Assembly (NCBI GenBank): GCA_964561475.1
Contig: CAZLPU010000013.1
Span: 1 to 64,000 of the forward strand
DNA: 64,000 bases
DNA from: CAYUYV01 sp964561475
GTDB taxonomy: Bacteria; Pseudomonadota; Alphaproteobacteria; JAJFIK01
Direction: 5' to 3'
Under the pieces are notes generated by a model. That model ran no database searches. It was not told the origin of the DNA and worked only from the letters and a program-made list of their open reading frames with translations. A program made the translations under genes and the position numbers. Positions 34,151 through 43,817 of the stretch are shown here, in pieces. Numbering within the stretch: the first letter of the stretch is position 1; each line of letters opens with the position of its first letter.

Positions 34151-35032
34151 GTGAAACCAACCCCGACCATCAAACAGCTTCGATATTTGGCCGCCCTGGC
34201 GGAAACGGGCCATTTCGGCCGTGCCGCGGATCAGTGCGCGGTGACCCAGTCCACCCTGTCGGCGGGCATTCAGGACCTGGAGGAAATCCTGGACATCCGT
34301 CTGGTGGACCGCAGCCGGCGGCAAGTGACCATTTCGGCGGAAGGCTGGGATGTGGTGGAACGGGCCCGGCGGATCCTCTCGGATGTGGACGATCTGGTCG
34401 CCAGCGTGCAGACCCAGCGCGCACCCCTCACGGGTGCCCTGCGCCTTGGCGTGATCCCCACCATCGCGCCGTTTCTGCTGCCCAAGGTGCTGCCGGTGCT
34501 GCGGGCGCGGTTTCCCAAACTGGAGCTGTTTTTGCGGGAAGATCAGACCCATCGTCTGATTGAGCAGCTTGAAACGGGCCGTCTGGATGTGTTGCTGCTT
34601 GCGTTTCCGTTTCCCCATCCCGATTTGACCGTGTGTGAGATGTTCGACGACCCCTTGCTCCTGTGCCGTCAAGGGGGCGAGGGTGGGGAGATGCGTCTTG
34701 CGGACCTGGACCCCGCTCGGCTGTTGTTGCTGGAAGATGGGCACTGTCTGCGGGATCAGGTCATCCGGGCCTGCCGCATCCAAGGGCCCCGGGGCGTGGC
34801 GTTCCAGCCCACGAGCCTGCACACCTTGGTACAGATGGTGGCCAGCGGTCTGGGCTCGACCCTCGTGCCGCGTATGGCCGTGGAGGCCGGGCTGTTGGAT
34901 GGAACCACTCTCGAGGCGGTGGGTTTTGAGGATGCGACGCCAGCGCGCACCATCGGTCTTGCCTGGCGTCCCGAGACCCCCCGGGGAGGGGAGTACAGAA
35001 CCCTCGCGGGCGTGTTATCTCAGCATGCCTGA
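34151..35032 (+). CDS. oxyR: LysR-type peroxide sensor OxyR
   Basis: A GTG start gives a 293-residue LysR regulator with an N-terminal helix-turn-helix (QLRYLAALAETGHFGRAAD). The effector domain has LLLLEDGHCLRDQVIRAC, placing cysteines at C199 and C208, the same numbers as the redox pair of E. coli OxyR. That pair makes a disulfide on peroxide exposure. The divergent ahpC-ahpD genes are its natural targets. The assignment to OxyR and not a general LysR protein rests on the conserved GHCLRDQ segment. Confidence 0.95.
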   Translation: MKPTPTIKQLRYLAALAETGHFGRAADQCAVTQSTLSAGIQDLEEILDIRLVDRSRRQVTISAEGWDVVERARRILSDVDDLVASVQTQRAPLTGALRLGVIPTIAPFLLPKVLPVLRARFPKLELFLREDQTHRLIEQLETGRLDVLLLAFPFPHPDLTVCEMFDDPLLLCRQGGEGGEMRLADLDPARLLLLEDGHCLRDQVIRACRIQGPRGVAFQPTSLHTLVQMVASGLGSTLVPRMAVEAGLLDGTTLEAVGFEDATPARTIGLAWRPETPRGGEYRTLAGVLSQHA

Positions 35033-35081
35033 CGGACCAGTGTCACAAGAGGCTGCCATCCTCCTTTCATCGTGGCGGCCG

Positions 35082-35107
35082 GGTACCATGGCGACCTGGT
35101 ACCATGG
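35082..35107. repeat. GGTACCATGG direct repeat with 16-base period
   Basis: GGTACCATGG occurs at 35082-35091 and 35098-35107, 45 bases before the cytochrome b561 start. Each copy overlaps two palindromes (GGTACC and CCATGG). Confidence 0.75.
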
Positions 35108-35152
35108 GGGCGGGGCTGGCCGTTGAGGCCCGAGAAAAAAGAGGCAGACACC

Positions 35153-35767
35153 ATGAGCGATCAAACGATGCGGGACGGCGGGGTCGATTGGGTCGCGACC
35201 CGGAACCATTGGGGCGCGGGCATGAAGGTCCTGCACTGGACCATGGCTGTACTGATGATCAGCATGGTGGCCATGGGCCTCTACATGACCAGCGGCGATC
35301 CGGAGGATAATTTCTGGATCTACCAGCTGCATAAATCCATAGGCTTTACCATCCTCGGTCTTGGGTTCCTGCGCCTCGTTCTCCGCCTTGCCGGAGAAAC
35401 ACCGCCCCTGCCCGAAGGGATGTCCCTTGTGGAGCGGATTGGCGCCCATGTCAGCCATTTCGGCTTTTATGCCCTGATGATCATCATTCCCCTGAGCGGA
35501 TGGGTCCTGGTTTCCGCCGCCGATCTGGTGGAAACCTATTATTTCGGACTGTTCGAGATACCGCATCTGCCCGTTCCCTATGCGGAATACGAGCCGCCGC
35601 TGTTCGGCGCCGAAGACACCTATGAACTCTCGGTCATAATCCACGAGTTGCTGGCCTTCCTGTTGATCGGCCTGATCGTGGTTCACATTGCTGCCGCGGT
35701 GAAGCACCACTTTGTGAACCGGGACACGACCTTGGTCCGTATGCTTCCCGGAAAGACCCGCGTCTGA
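35153..35767 (+). CDS. Cytochrome b561 family membrane protein
   Basis: The ATG at 35153 gives a 204-residue protein with four membrane helices and paired histidines for heme b: H in KVLHWTMAVLM, H in LHKSIGFTILG, H in AHVSHFGFYAL, and H in VVHIAAAVKHHF. This is the YceJ/CybB type. It probably passes electrons from ubiquinol in the inner membrane. The next gene is yceI, 52 bases on, the common yceJ-yceI pairing. Confidence 0.94.
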   Translation: MSDQTMRDGGVDWVATRNHWGAGMKVLHWTMAVLMISMVAMGLYMTSGDPEDNFWIYQLHKSIGFTILGLGFLRLVLRLAGETPPLPEGMSLVERIGAHVSHFGFYALMIIIPLSGWVLVSAADLVETYYFGLFEIPHLPVPYAEYEPPLFGAEDTYELSVIIHELLAFLLIGLIVVHIAAAVKHHFVNRDTTLVRMLPGKTRV

Positions 35768-35819
35768 CCGGTCTGCCTGTTCCGCTCTTTTTGCCGCATT
35801 GACTGAAAGGATTTGGGAA

Positions 35820-36374
35820 ATGATCACCTTGCCGCGTTTGACCACTGCCCTGGTTCTCTGCGCCCTGACGGCTGCTCCGGTTGCCGCTACCGACTGGACG
35901 GTGGACCCGGACAATTCAACCCTGGCGTTTGAATATCTCTATGATGGAGAAACCAAGGACGGAAAATTCGAGACCTGGGATGCAGACATCACATTCGACC
36001 CGGATAATCTCGACGCCGCCAGCGCATCGGTGACCGTCGATGTCACCAGCATCGACACGGGCCGTCGGGGGTGGGACCGCCGGGTCAAGCGCAGCAAATG
36101 GTTCGACACCGGCGATCATCCGTCTGCCACCTTCACGACGACAGCCTTCCGCGCCACGGGTGAGACCACCTATGAAGCGGACGGCACTTTGACCATCCGT
36201 GGCAATGAACAGCCGATCACCTTGCCCTTCACCCTGACCTTCGAAGGGGACAACGTCGTCATGACTGGTGAGGTCGCCCTCGACCGCAAGACCTTTGCCG
36301 TGGGGGAAGACAGCGATGATGTGGGGTCGGATGTGAAGGTGATTGTGAACCTCCAGGCCAGCAAGGCCGAGTGA
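35820..36374 (+). CDS. yceI: YceI-family periplasmic lipid-binding-type protein
   Basis: The ATG at 35820 behind GAAAGGATTTGGGAA gives a 184-residue protein with a signal peptide (cleavage near PVAATD). The lipocalin-like YceI barrel starts WTVDPDNSTLAFEY and includes SKWFDTGDHPSATFTTT and GTLTIRGNEQPITLPF, both family hallmarks. YceI proteins bind isoprenoid chains. Its partner is the cytochrome b561 upstream. A strong hairpin follows. Confidence 0.95.
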   Translation: MITLPRLTTALVLCALTAAPVAATDWTVDPDNSTLAFEYLYDGETKDGKFETWDADITFDPDNLDAASASVTVDVTSIDTGRRGWDRRVKRSKWFDTGDHPSATFTTTAFRATGETTYEADGTLTIRGNEQPITLPFTLTFEGDNVVMTGEVALDRKTFAVGEDSDDVGSDVKVIVNLQASKAE

Positions 36375-36396
36375 TCCGCTCTCCTCAAACGCCAGG

Positions 36397-36430
36397 GCAT
36401 GCGGCGGCTGTACAATCGGTCGCCGCATGC
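36397..36430 (+). terminator. Hairpin after yceI
   Basis: GCATGCGGCG pairs perfectly with CGCCGCATGC around a 14-base loop, 23 bases after the stop. No strong T tract follows. Confidence 0.6.
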
Positions 36431-36493
36431 TCATTGCTTCCCCTCTCTCTCCTCCCTCCATGGCGTGACAGGCCCCTTCCAGGAAGTTGATCC

Positions 36494-38335
36494 GTGCCCG
36501 CCGCTGAATTGCCCGCCGATCCCTATGTTCTTCTGGAAGACCGTCTGTGTGCTGCTGGTGGGCGGGCCACCCTGCACACGGATCCTGTGCGGCTTCTGAC
36601 CTGCGACACCCTGGATGATGGTCCCGCGTTCCTGGCCGCCATGGATCGCGCTGGTGAAGAGGGCCTCCATCTGGCGGGCATGATCAGCTATGAATTTGGG
36701 GCCCTGCTTGAACCCCGGCTGGCGCCGCGGGCCCGTGCACCGCTGACCGGTCCCCTGGCCTGGTTCGGCGCCTTCCGGACGGTCCGGTTCCTGGACGGGG
36801 CCGAGGCCGCCCATTTCCTTTCGGCACAGATGAAATCCGGCCATGTGCTCCGGAATGTGGAGGCTGCGATTTCCCGCGCCGCCTATGATGAGGGGTTTGA
36901 GCGGATCAAGGCCTACATCGCTGCCGGAGATGTCTACCAGATCAACTATACATTCCCGCTCCGGTTCCGGGTGGAGGGGGATCCGGTTTCCCTCTATGCC
37001 GCCTTGCGCGCCCGCCAACCCGTGGCCCATGGGGGCCTGCTCTATACCGGGGAGCGGCATATCCTGTCTCTGTCGCCGGAGCTTTTTTTCGAGGCGGACG
37101 GAAAAACCATCCGCACACGCCCCATGAAAGGTACCATCCGCCGGAGCGCGGACCGGGTGGAGGACAATCAGCTTAAGGCAGAATTGCGCGGGGATCCCAA
37201 ATCCCTCGCGGAAAACCTGATGATTGTCGATCTGCTCCGCAACGATGTCGGCCGGATTGCTGAAACGGGATCGGTCCAAGTGCCGGACCTGTTCACCGTG
37301 GAAACCTATCCGTCCCTGCACACCCTCACATCAACCGTGGAGGCAAGGCTGGCCGGTCCTCCCCGCCCATCGACGTCCCTCAAGGCTTTGTTTCCCTGCG
37401 GATCGATCACGGGGGCGCCGAAAATCCGGGCAATGGAAATCATCCGGGACCTGGAGGCTCACCCACGGGGGGCCTATACGGGGGCAATGGGTGCTTTCAG
37501 TCCCGGCGGCAGGGCGCGGTTCAATGTGTCCATCCGGACGATCACGGTGGAGCCCGGCGGCAACGGCGTCATGGGGGTGGGCGGAGGGATTGTTGCGGAC
37601 AGCCGCTGCGCTGATGAGTATGACGAGGCCTTCCTGAAGGCCCGCTTCCTCATGGACGAGGCCCAGCCTTTCGACCTGATCGAAACCATGCTTTGGGTGC
37701 GGGGGGAGGGCATTACCCTTCTGGCCCGCCACCGGGAGCGCATGGCCCGATCGGCCGCATGGTATCACCGCCCATTTGACGGCGCGGCGTTCGAGCACGC
37801 CCTGGATGCGGCCTTGACCGGATTGGACAGTGCGGATTTTGCCCGTCTGCGCTGCCTCATGGATGGGGATGGGGTATTCTCGGCCACAGCCGTACCGCTC
37901 CGGGAGGACCCAAGGGCAAGGCCCATGACCTTCGTCATCAGCCCAGAGAGGATTGATGCCGCCGACCCCCGCTACCGGCACAAGACCACCCGCCGGGCGT
38001 TCTATGACCGGGCCTGGGAACGGGCCTCGGCGGAAGGGGCCGATGAGGTGGTGTTCCTGAATGACCATGGCGAGGTGGCGGAAGGCAGCCGGACGACGGT
38101 CTTTGTGGAACGCAATGGCCGCCTTTTCACGCCGCCCCTGGCCAGCGGTGTCCTGCCCGGTGTTCTGCGTGCGGATCTTCTGGGCCGGGGATTGGCGGTG
38201 GAACGCCCGCTGACCCGCGCGGACCTGACTGGGGCGGACCCCAATGGGGTTGGCCGGATCTATCTTGGCAACGCGGTGCGCGGTCTGTGCCCGGCCCACC
38301 CATTCAACGGCTCTCCCAGGGTCACGCCGGGTTGA
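36494..38335 (+). CDS. pabB: Aminodeoxychorismate synthase component I fused to aminodeoxychorismate lyase (PabB-PabC)
   Basis: A GTG start behind CAGGAAG gives 613 residues. Residues about 120-390 are the chorismate-binding PabB domain (VYQINYTFPLRFR, TRPMKGTIRR, LMIVDLLRNDVGRI, FPCGSITGAPK, GVGGGIVADS). Residues about 400-605 are a class IV aminotransferase-type lyase (RHRERMARSA, HKTTRRAFYDRA, NDHGEVAEGSRTTVFV). Fusing the two steps links aminodeoxychorismate formation to its cleavage into p-aminobenzoate for folate. An amidotransferase (PabA) must come from elsewhere. The last 14 bases overlap the opposing peptidase gene. Confidence 0.95.
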   Translation: MPAAELPADPYVLLEDRLCAAGGRATLHTDPVRLLTCDTLDDGPAFLAAMDRAGEEGLHLAGMISYEFGALLEPRLAPRARAPLTGPLAWFGAFRTVRFLDGAEAAHFLSAQMKSGHVLRNVEAAISRAAYDEGFERIKAYIAAGDVYQINYTFPLRFRVEGDPVSLYAALRARQPVAHGGLLYTGERHILSLSPELFFEADGKTIRTRPMKGTIRRSADRVEDNQLKAELRGDPKSLAENLMIVDLLRNDVGRIAETGSVQVPDLFTVETYPSLHTLTSTVEARLAGPPRPSTSLKALFPCGSITGAPKIRAMEIIRDLEAHPRGAYTGAMGAFSPGGRARFNVSIRTITVEPGGNGVMGVGGGIVADSRCADEYDEAFLKARFLMDEAQPFDLIETMLWVRGEGITLLARHRERMARSAAWYHRPFDGAAFEHALDAALTGLDSADFARLRCLMDGDGVFSATAVPLREDPRARPMTFVISPERIDAADPRYRHKTTRRAFYDRAWERASAEGADEVVFLNDHGEVAEGSRTTVFVERNGRLFTPPLASGVLPGVLRADLLGRGLAVERPLTRADLTGADPNGVGRIYLGNAVRGLCPAHPFNGSPRVTPG

Positions 38336-40286
38336 GATTGTCAATGGCGACCGGGTCGATATCCCCCGCCGGGGTGAAGCCCAGGATTTGACCGTAAAAA
38401 GACAATTCCCCTTCCAGGGAGCGCACCTTGTTTTCGGTCTTGTGGAAGCCGTGGCCTTCCCCGTCAAAGGCAAGATAGGCCACGGGTACACCCTTCTTGC
38501 GCAGGGCCTCGACGATCACCTCCGACTGGTTCGGCGGCACCACCTTGTCGTCCTTTCCCTGGAAAACGATCAGGGGGCTGTTGAACCCCTCCAGATGATT
38601 GATCGGGGACCGCTGTTTGTAGGTGTCCTTCATTTCCGGGTAGGGACCTACAAGCTGATCCAGATAGCGGGACTCGAATTTGTGGGTGTCCCGGGCCAGG
38701 GCCTCCAAATCGGAGACGCCGAAATAATTGGCCCCCGCCGCAAAAACATCGTGGAAGGCAAGGGCTGCCAGAACAACGAAGCCGCCCGCGCTGCCCCCGC
38801 GCACCAGAAGTTTGTTCCGGTCGGCCCGTCCGGTCTCCGCGGCGTAAAGGGCGCCCCGGACCGCGTCGGTCACGTCCACAATGCCCCAGCGGCCGTAAAG
38901 CCGTTCCCGGTAATCCCGGCCATAACCGGTGCTGCCCCGGTAGTTGATGTCCAGGATCGCAAACCCCCGGCTTGTCCAATATTGCGTGGCCAGACGGAAC
39001 ACCGGATCCGTGCGCCCCGTGGGGCCGCCATGGGCCGTGACGATCAGGGGCGGGAGGGTTCCCTCGGGGGCGCGGAACGCCGGGTTTCGCGGTGGATAGT
39101 AGAAGCCATGGGCATCGTCCCCGTCCCCCGTGGGATAGGTCAGGGGTTCGGGGGCGGAGATAAGCTCCGGATCCAGATCGAGATGGCCCGAGCGTTTGAT
39201 GATCTCGGTTGCGTGGGTGCGGGGGTCGATGGAGAGGAGCACGGGCAGGCTCCGGGCGGAAGCCGCCACCACTTGGAGCTTGCCCCCGGCCAGAACGGGA
39301 CCGGACATGGGCTCGAACCCGCCAAGGTCGATCACATCCGTGTCTCCGGAGCTGGTGTCGATGATGATCAGCTCCCGGCGGTTGCCTTCCAGTACCCGCG
39401 CGGCAATGCGCCCATCGGGCAGCGCCGCCATGAAGCGTGCGCCCAGGGTCCAGAGAGGGCCACCGAAATCCCGTTCGCCTTGGGCCAGAGGGCGCGTGGC
39501 CTCCCCTTCCCATCGGTAGGGCAGCCACCAGCCGCTCCGGTCGCCGGAAAAGATCAGGCCATGATCTTCCGTCCACTGGGGATCGACCACGGATTCCTCA
39601 ATGCCCTCATTGACCCGGCGCACATCCTCAAGGCCGCCGCCGGACCCGATGCGTGCCACGAAGAGCCCCACATGGTCCCAGGGCATGTTCGGATGATCCC
39701 AGGCGATCCAGGCAAGCCACTGACCGTCTTTGGAGATCCGGGGATAGGCCACGAAATCCGGGCCTTCCACCAGAACTCGCTGGTCGCCGGTGTCCAGATC
39801 GATGGCGGTCAGCGTGTTGACGGCTTCGCCGGGACCCCGGTGGTCTTCCCGCACGCAGATCACCCGGTTATGGGCAGGGTCTGCAATACAGTCCGCATAC
39901 CGCAGAGAGGCTTCTTCAGTGATCGGCTCGGTCGTACCATCGCTCAAGGTCCGGTACAGCCGCTGGTCCTTGAACGACGCGAAAATCACCATGCCCCCGG
40001 CGATGGTGTAAGGCGCCCCGCCATATTCGTGGACCCTGGTGCGCACATTGACCCCGTCCGGCGTCAGGGTCTGGGTCTCCCCCGAGGCGAGCCGGCGCAT
40101 GACCACATAGCGCCCGTCCTCATCGGGCCGATACTCCCGCCAATAGAGGGTATCTCCGTGCGCGGTGAGACTGTCAAAGCCCAGAACGGAGCGGCTCAGA
40201 TCCGTGGCCTGAATGGGCGAGGACCAGGCCCCATATGGCGCTTCTTCCGGTCCCGCCGCCTTGGTGTTCTTGCCCGCACGTGTCAT
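38322..40286 (-). CDS. S9-family prolyl oligopeptidase-like serine peptidase (cytoplasmic)
   Basis: The 654-residue protein starts at the ATG at 40286 after GAGAGGGGGG; the frame extends upstream without support. It has an N-terminal beta-propeller (about residues 20-390), then an alpha/beta-hydrolase domain with oxyanion HGGPTGRTDP, nucleophile RGGSAGGF, aspartate in FQGKDDKVVPP and histidine in GEGHGFHK. No signal peptide is seen, so it is probably cytoplasmic. It lies 28 bases after a second S9 peptidase gene on the same strand. Confidence 0.94.
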   Translation of the reverse strand: MTRAGKNTKAAGPEEAPYGAWSSPIQATDLSRSVLGFDSLTAHGDTLYWREYRPDEDGRYVVMRRLASGETQTLTPDGVNVRTRVHEYGGAPYTIAGGMVIFASFKDQRLYRTLSDGTTEPITEEASLRYADCIADPAHNRVICVREDHRGPGEAVNTLTAIDLDTGDQRVLVEGPDFVAYPRISKDGQWLAWIAWDHPNMPWDHVGLFVARIGSGGGLEDVRRVNEGIEESVVDPQWTEDHGLIFSGDRSGWWLPYRWEGEATRPLAQGERDFGGPLWTLGARFMAALPDGRIAARVLEGNRRELIIIDTSSGDTDVIDLGGFEPMSGPVLAGGKLQVVAASARSLPVLLSIDPRTHATEIIKRSGHLDLDPELISAPEPLTYPTGDGDDAHGFYYPPRNPAFRAPEGTLPPLIVTAHGGPTGRTDPVFRLATQYWTSRGFAILDINYRGSTGYGRDYRERLYGRWGIVDVTDAVRGALYAAETGRADRNKLLVRGGSAGGFVVLAALAFHDVFAAGANYFGVSDLEALARDTHKFESRYLDQLVGPYPEMKDTYKQRSPINHLEGFNSPLIVFQGKDDKVVPPNQSEVIVEALRKKGVPVAYLAFDGEGHGFHKTENKVRSLEGELSFYGQILGFTPAGDIDPVAIDNLNPA

Positions 40287-40314
40287 GGGCAGCCCCCCTC
40301 TCTCAGCGCTGCCT

Positions 40315-42387
40315 TTACGGCTGCAGGCCCAGCACCTTCTGGAAGAACATGACCACAGCCGCATCCAGATAATCCTGGTTGCTCCGTCGGCGGAAGCCAT
40401 GTCCCTCGTTGGTGGCCGCAAGATACCAGACCATGGTGCCATTGGCCCGCACCGCTTCAAGGATCTGTTCCGCTTCGCTGGCGGGCACCCGGGGATCGTT
40501 GAGACCCTGAACAACGAACAGGGGCTTGGTGATCTCGCTGGCCCGGGTCAGGGGAGAAATCCGTTCCAGGAAGCTGCGCATTTCCGGATCCCGCTCATCG
40601 CCATATTCCGAACGCCGCAGATCCTGGCGGTAGGGGCTGGTGTTCTCCAGGAAGGTCACGAAGTTGGAGATGCCCACAATGTCAACGCCGCCCGCGAGCT
40701 TGTCGCTGTAATAGACCATGCTGGCCAGCACCATGTAGCCCCCATAGGAGCCGCCATAGACCACGACCTTGTCTGCGTCCAGATCGTCCCGTGTACCGAT
40801 CCAGTCAATCAGGGCACCGATATCCCGGACCGAATCCTCACGCAGACGCCCATTGTCCAGAAGCAGATAATCCTTGCCGTAACCCGCCGATCCCCTGACA
40901 TTCGGCGCCAGCACCGCCACGCCCAGCTCGTTCAGCCAATACTGGAAATTGTCCCGGAACTGAGGACGGAACTGGCTTTCCGGTCCGCCGTGGATCACGA
41001 CCACCACCGGAAACGGGCCATCGCCCTCGGGCTTGTAGAAGAAGGCCGGGATCTGCCGGCGCTTCCCGTCCACCATGTCGAAGGTGGGGTAGGTGACCAG
41101 ATCCGGTTCCCGGAAGGCCGCCGTATCGAGGCCGCCCACTTCTCCCTCCGTCCACCGGGTCAGGGTCCCGTTCTCCAGATCATAGACCCAGGCATCGGAG
41201 GGTTGGGCAGCACCGTTCACGGACATGGCGAGCCGTGTGCCGTCCGGGCTGAACCTCAGGGAGCCGACAATGGCCGGCGGCAGGTCCGGTTCCGGCAGTG
41301 CGGCATGGTCGGCACTGCGCCGGATATGAAGCCGGGACAGCCCGTTTTCATTGGTGATAAAGGCATAGAGGCTTCCGTCCTGGGACTGGGTCAGGGTCTC
41401 CACATCCCAGTCCAGATCCGGGGTAAGGATCGTGCTTTCTTTCGTGGCGAGATCATAGTGCACGATCCGGCGGAACTGGGAGCCCCGGTCGGAGGTGAAC
41501 AGAACGGCCTTGTCGTCGGCGGTGAATTGGGGGCTGGAGTAGGAAACGGGCTCATCCGCCGGCGCGATCCGGTTCGTGGCCCCCGTCTCCAGGTCCAGGA
41601 TGTGGATGGCGCTTTCGTTGCGGGAGATATAGTTGAAAATCAGCATCTGTTGCTGGTCTTTGGAAATGTCCGCAGGCGCCCAATAGCCCTCACCCTCGAA
41701 AACCGCCCGGTGGGTTTCCAGGTCATCGCTCCGGGTGATGAAAAGCTGGCGGCGGGGATTGTCCGCATCGGACTGGCTCCAGATGATCACCGATCCGTCC
41801 CGGGACCAGCCATAGCTTTCCACCCGCCCGGTGCCGTCACTCAGGCGTTTGGCCTGTCCGGTGGTCTGGTCGAAAAAGAAAAGCTGAAAGCGTTCGGCGC
41901 CGCCCTCATCCTTGTGGAACAGGAAGCCATTGGGGCCGCCGGACGGGGCAAAATCGCCGCCTCTCACCGGGTCGTCGAAAAAGGTGATCTGACGGCGCAT
42001 GCCCAATGGCGCGGAGACGAGATGGAACTGGGCGCTTTCGGCGAACCGGGTCCGGATCAGGAGGCCCTCTCCGTCCTGGGTCCAGTCCGCGAGGCCCGCC
42101 GGGCGAATGTTCTGATACTGGCTGAGCCGGTCGCGCAGGGTATCGGGAATGTCGGGAATGTTTTCGAGCACCAGATTGCCTCGTTCAATCCGTTGAGGCG
42201 CCGTCTGGTCTGCCTCGGTCATGGTTTGGATCCGGCCCTGGGCGCCGTCCCGCGCTCCTGCTTCGGTTTGGGCTTGGGCGGGGAATGGGTTGGCGGCAAC
42301 GGTCAGACACGCGGCGGCCAGCAGCCCAGCGGCGCCGACCATGGGGGCCCGGCAAAGGGCGGTGGTCGTCCAGGAAAAGGCAGACAT
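40315..42387 (-). CDS. S9-family serine peptidase, secreted
   Basis: This 690-residue protein has a signal peptide (AAGLLAAACLTVAANPFPAQAQ), a beta-propeller and a C-terminal hydrolase domain with VVIHGGPESQFRP, nucleophile GGSYGGYMV, aspartate in LNDPRVPASEAEQ and histidine in NEGHGF. This matches acylaminoacyl-peptidase/DPP-like enzymes that release peptides in the periplasm or outside. Sharing an operon with a cytoplasmic S9 enzyme suggests successive digestion of imported peptides. The 251-base divergent spacer to the glycosyltransferase gene lies upstream. Confidence 0.94.
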   Translation of the reverse strand: MSAFSWTTTALCRAPMVGAAGLLAAACLTVAANPFPAQAQTEAGARDGAQGRIQTMTEADQTAPQRIERGNLVLENIPDIPDTLRDRLSQYQNIRPAGLADWTQDGEGLLIRTRFAESAQFHLVSAPLGMRRQITFFDDPVRGGDFAPSGGPNGFLFHKDEGGAERFQLFFFDQTTGQAKRLSDGTGRVESYGWSRDGSVIIWSQSDADNPRRQLFITRSDDLETHRAVFEGEGYWAPADISKDQQQMLIFNYISRNESAIHILDLETGATNRIAPADEPVSYSSPQFTADDKAVLFTSDRGSQFRRIVHYDLATKESTILTPDLDWDVETLTQSQDGSLYAFITNENGLSRLHIRRSADHAALPEPDLPPAIVGSLRFSPDGTRLAMSVNGAAQPSDAWVYDLENGTLTRWTEGEVGGLDTAAFREPDLVTYPTFDMVDGKRRQIPAFFYKPEGDGPFPVVVVIHGGPESQFRPQFRDNFQYWLNELGVAVLAPNVRGSAGYGKDYLLLDNGRLREDSVRDIGALIDWIGTRDDLDADKVVVYGGSYGGYMVLASMVYYSDKLAGGVDIVGISNFVTFLENTSPYRQDLRRSEYGDERDPEMRSFLERISPLTRASEITKPLFVVQGLNDPRVPASEAEQILEAVRANGTMVWYLAATNEGHGFRRRSNQDYLDAAVVMFFQKVLGLQP

Positions 42388-42638
42388 GAAGGGTTCTCCT
42401 GTTCAGGCCGGGATCCTCGCACCAGCGGCAAAGGCGGCTGGGCGGGTGAAGAGTCCTGATCCATAACGGGGTGGCAGTATGGCAGAGACCCGGTGACCCT
42501 CAACCGCCTGATTGCGGGTCATGGGGTGGATTTGCGGTTTGCCGGCAAAGAGCGTAGAGCGAAAGAGCGCGGCTGTGACTTTGGTTGTTGCTGAAGTTGT
42601 GGCCGGGCGCTGGAGAAGGCAGGACGGGGTAGGGATCC
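42388..42638. promoter_or_regulatory. Divergent spacer between the secreted peptidase and GT61 genes
   Basis: These 251 bases separate divergent starts. They contain AAAGAGCG twice with a 15-base period (42547-42554 and 42562-42569) and T-rich segments near 42575-42600. No definite promoter is called. Confidence 0.35.
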
Positions 42639-43799
42639 ATGGCGGTTCGGATGATGAGCGTGCGGTACTGGCGCTGGCTGGCTGGCCGCAGCCTGGTGCG
42701 GGCCTGGCCCCCCCTGAACCGCCGCGTGATCTTCTACAACCAAGTCCAGTCTGCCGAGAGCGCCGGATCAGCGCAACTTCTGGAAAGCAGCGAAGACCTG
42801 AGCTTCAGCGATTACGAGCGGGGTCTGGTGGACCGTCTGCCCCGCTCCGTTGCCTGGCAGGAAATTCCCGCCCGTCTGGAGCGGCGCCGGGCCCTTATCG
42901 CCATGGACGGCGCCACGGTTCTGGGCAACACCGGCGCGGTGGTTGATGAGACCCGCCAATGCCTCCTGGCCCTCAAGGGCACACGTTCCTTCGTGACCTA
43001 CCATGACTTTCGCCCGGAACCTCTGGAGCCGGTGAACCGGACCGGCCAGCCCACCATGACCATGGTGGGGTCCTGGAAAGGCCATCGGCACCTGTTCCAC
43101 TTCATGTTCGATCGGCTGCCGAAGCTCTATTACGCCCTGGAACGGTTCGGGTTGAAGGACGGGCGGCTGGAAGTGCTGACCAATGAGGATCTTCCCGGGT
43201 TTCAGAAAGACTTCTACCGGTTCTTGTGCGCCCGGTATCCGGGCCTGACGGTCACCCCGGTCCCCGCCCGTGAACGCTGGCGTTTCGACCAGCTCCACAC
43301 GGTCGATCTCTGGCAGAACACAAAGAGCACCCTGTGCGAGGAGGGGCTGCTGGATTTCGTTCGGGGACTTTACCTCGACGGGTATGGCATCACCCTGCCC
43401 AAGAAGCGCAGGCGGCTGTGGATCAGCCGGGAGGACACGAAAAAGCGGCGCATCGCCAACGAGGCGGAACTACAGCCCATTCTGGAGCGGTTCGGCTTCG
43501 AGACCGTCATGCCCGGCCGGCTGCCCTTCCCGGAACAGGTGGCCCTGTTCGCCGAAGCGGAGGCCGTGGCCGGGACCCATGGCGCGGGGCTCACCAATCT
43601 CCTGTTCTCGCCCCGGGATACGCGGGTGCTGGAGCTGTTTCCCGAGAACAAGCTGCGCAACACCTATTTCCTGCTCTCCCGCTCCCTCGGTCAGCCCTAT
43701 CGCTATTTGATTGCCGGGGCGGGCGGGGTCAGGGAACGCTACCGGGTGGAGCCGAAGGCCTTCGAAGAGTCCCTGTCGGCCCTTCTGGACAAGGCGTGA
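42639..43799 (+). CDS. GT61-family glycosyltransferase
   Basis: This 386-residue protein has the DUF563/GT61 hallmarks: HLFHFMFDRLPKLYYALE in the middle and GTHGAGLTNLLFSPRD near residue 310, with LWISREDTKKRRIANE before it. GT61 enzymes add xylose or other sugars to glycans; bacterial members sit in capsule or LPS loci. It is 19 bases before a GT4-type gene. The donor and acceptor are unknown. In-frame ATGs at 42651 and 42654 are alternative starts. Confidence 0.92.
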   Translation: MAVRMMSVRYWRWLAGRSLVRAWPPLNRRVIFYNQVQSAESAGSAQLLESSEDLSFSDYERGLVDRLPRSVAWQEIPARLERRRALIAMDGATVLGNTGAVVDETRQCLLALKGTRSFVTYHDFRPEPLEPVNRTGQPTMTMVGSWKGHRHLFHFMFDRLPKLYYALERFGLKDGRLEVLTNEDLPGFQKDFYRFLCARYPGLTVTPVPARERWRFDQLHTVDLWQNTKSTLCEEGLLDFVRGLYLDGYGITLPKKRRRLWISREDTKKRRIANEAELQPILERFGFETVMPGRLPFPEQVALFAEAEAVAGTHGAGLTNLLFSPRDTRVLELFPENKLRNTYFLLSRSLGQPYRYLIAGAGGVRERYRVEPKAFEESLSALLDKA

Positions 43800-43817
43800 T
43801 CGCGGGAGGCAATTGTG

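Noticed and set aside
38244..42459. Plus-strand frames of about 700 and 750 codons
   Set aside because: They lie opposite two complete S9 peptidases with intact catalytic motifs, and show no recognisable domain or ribosome site.
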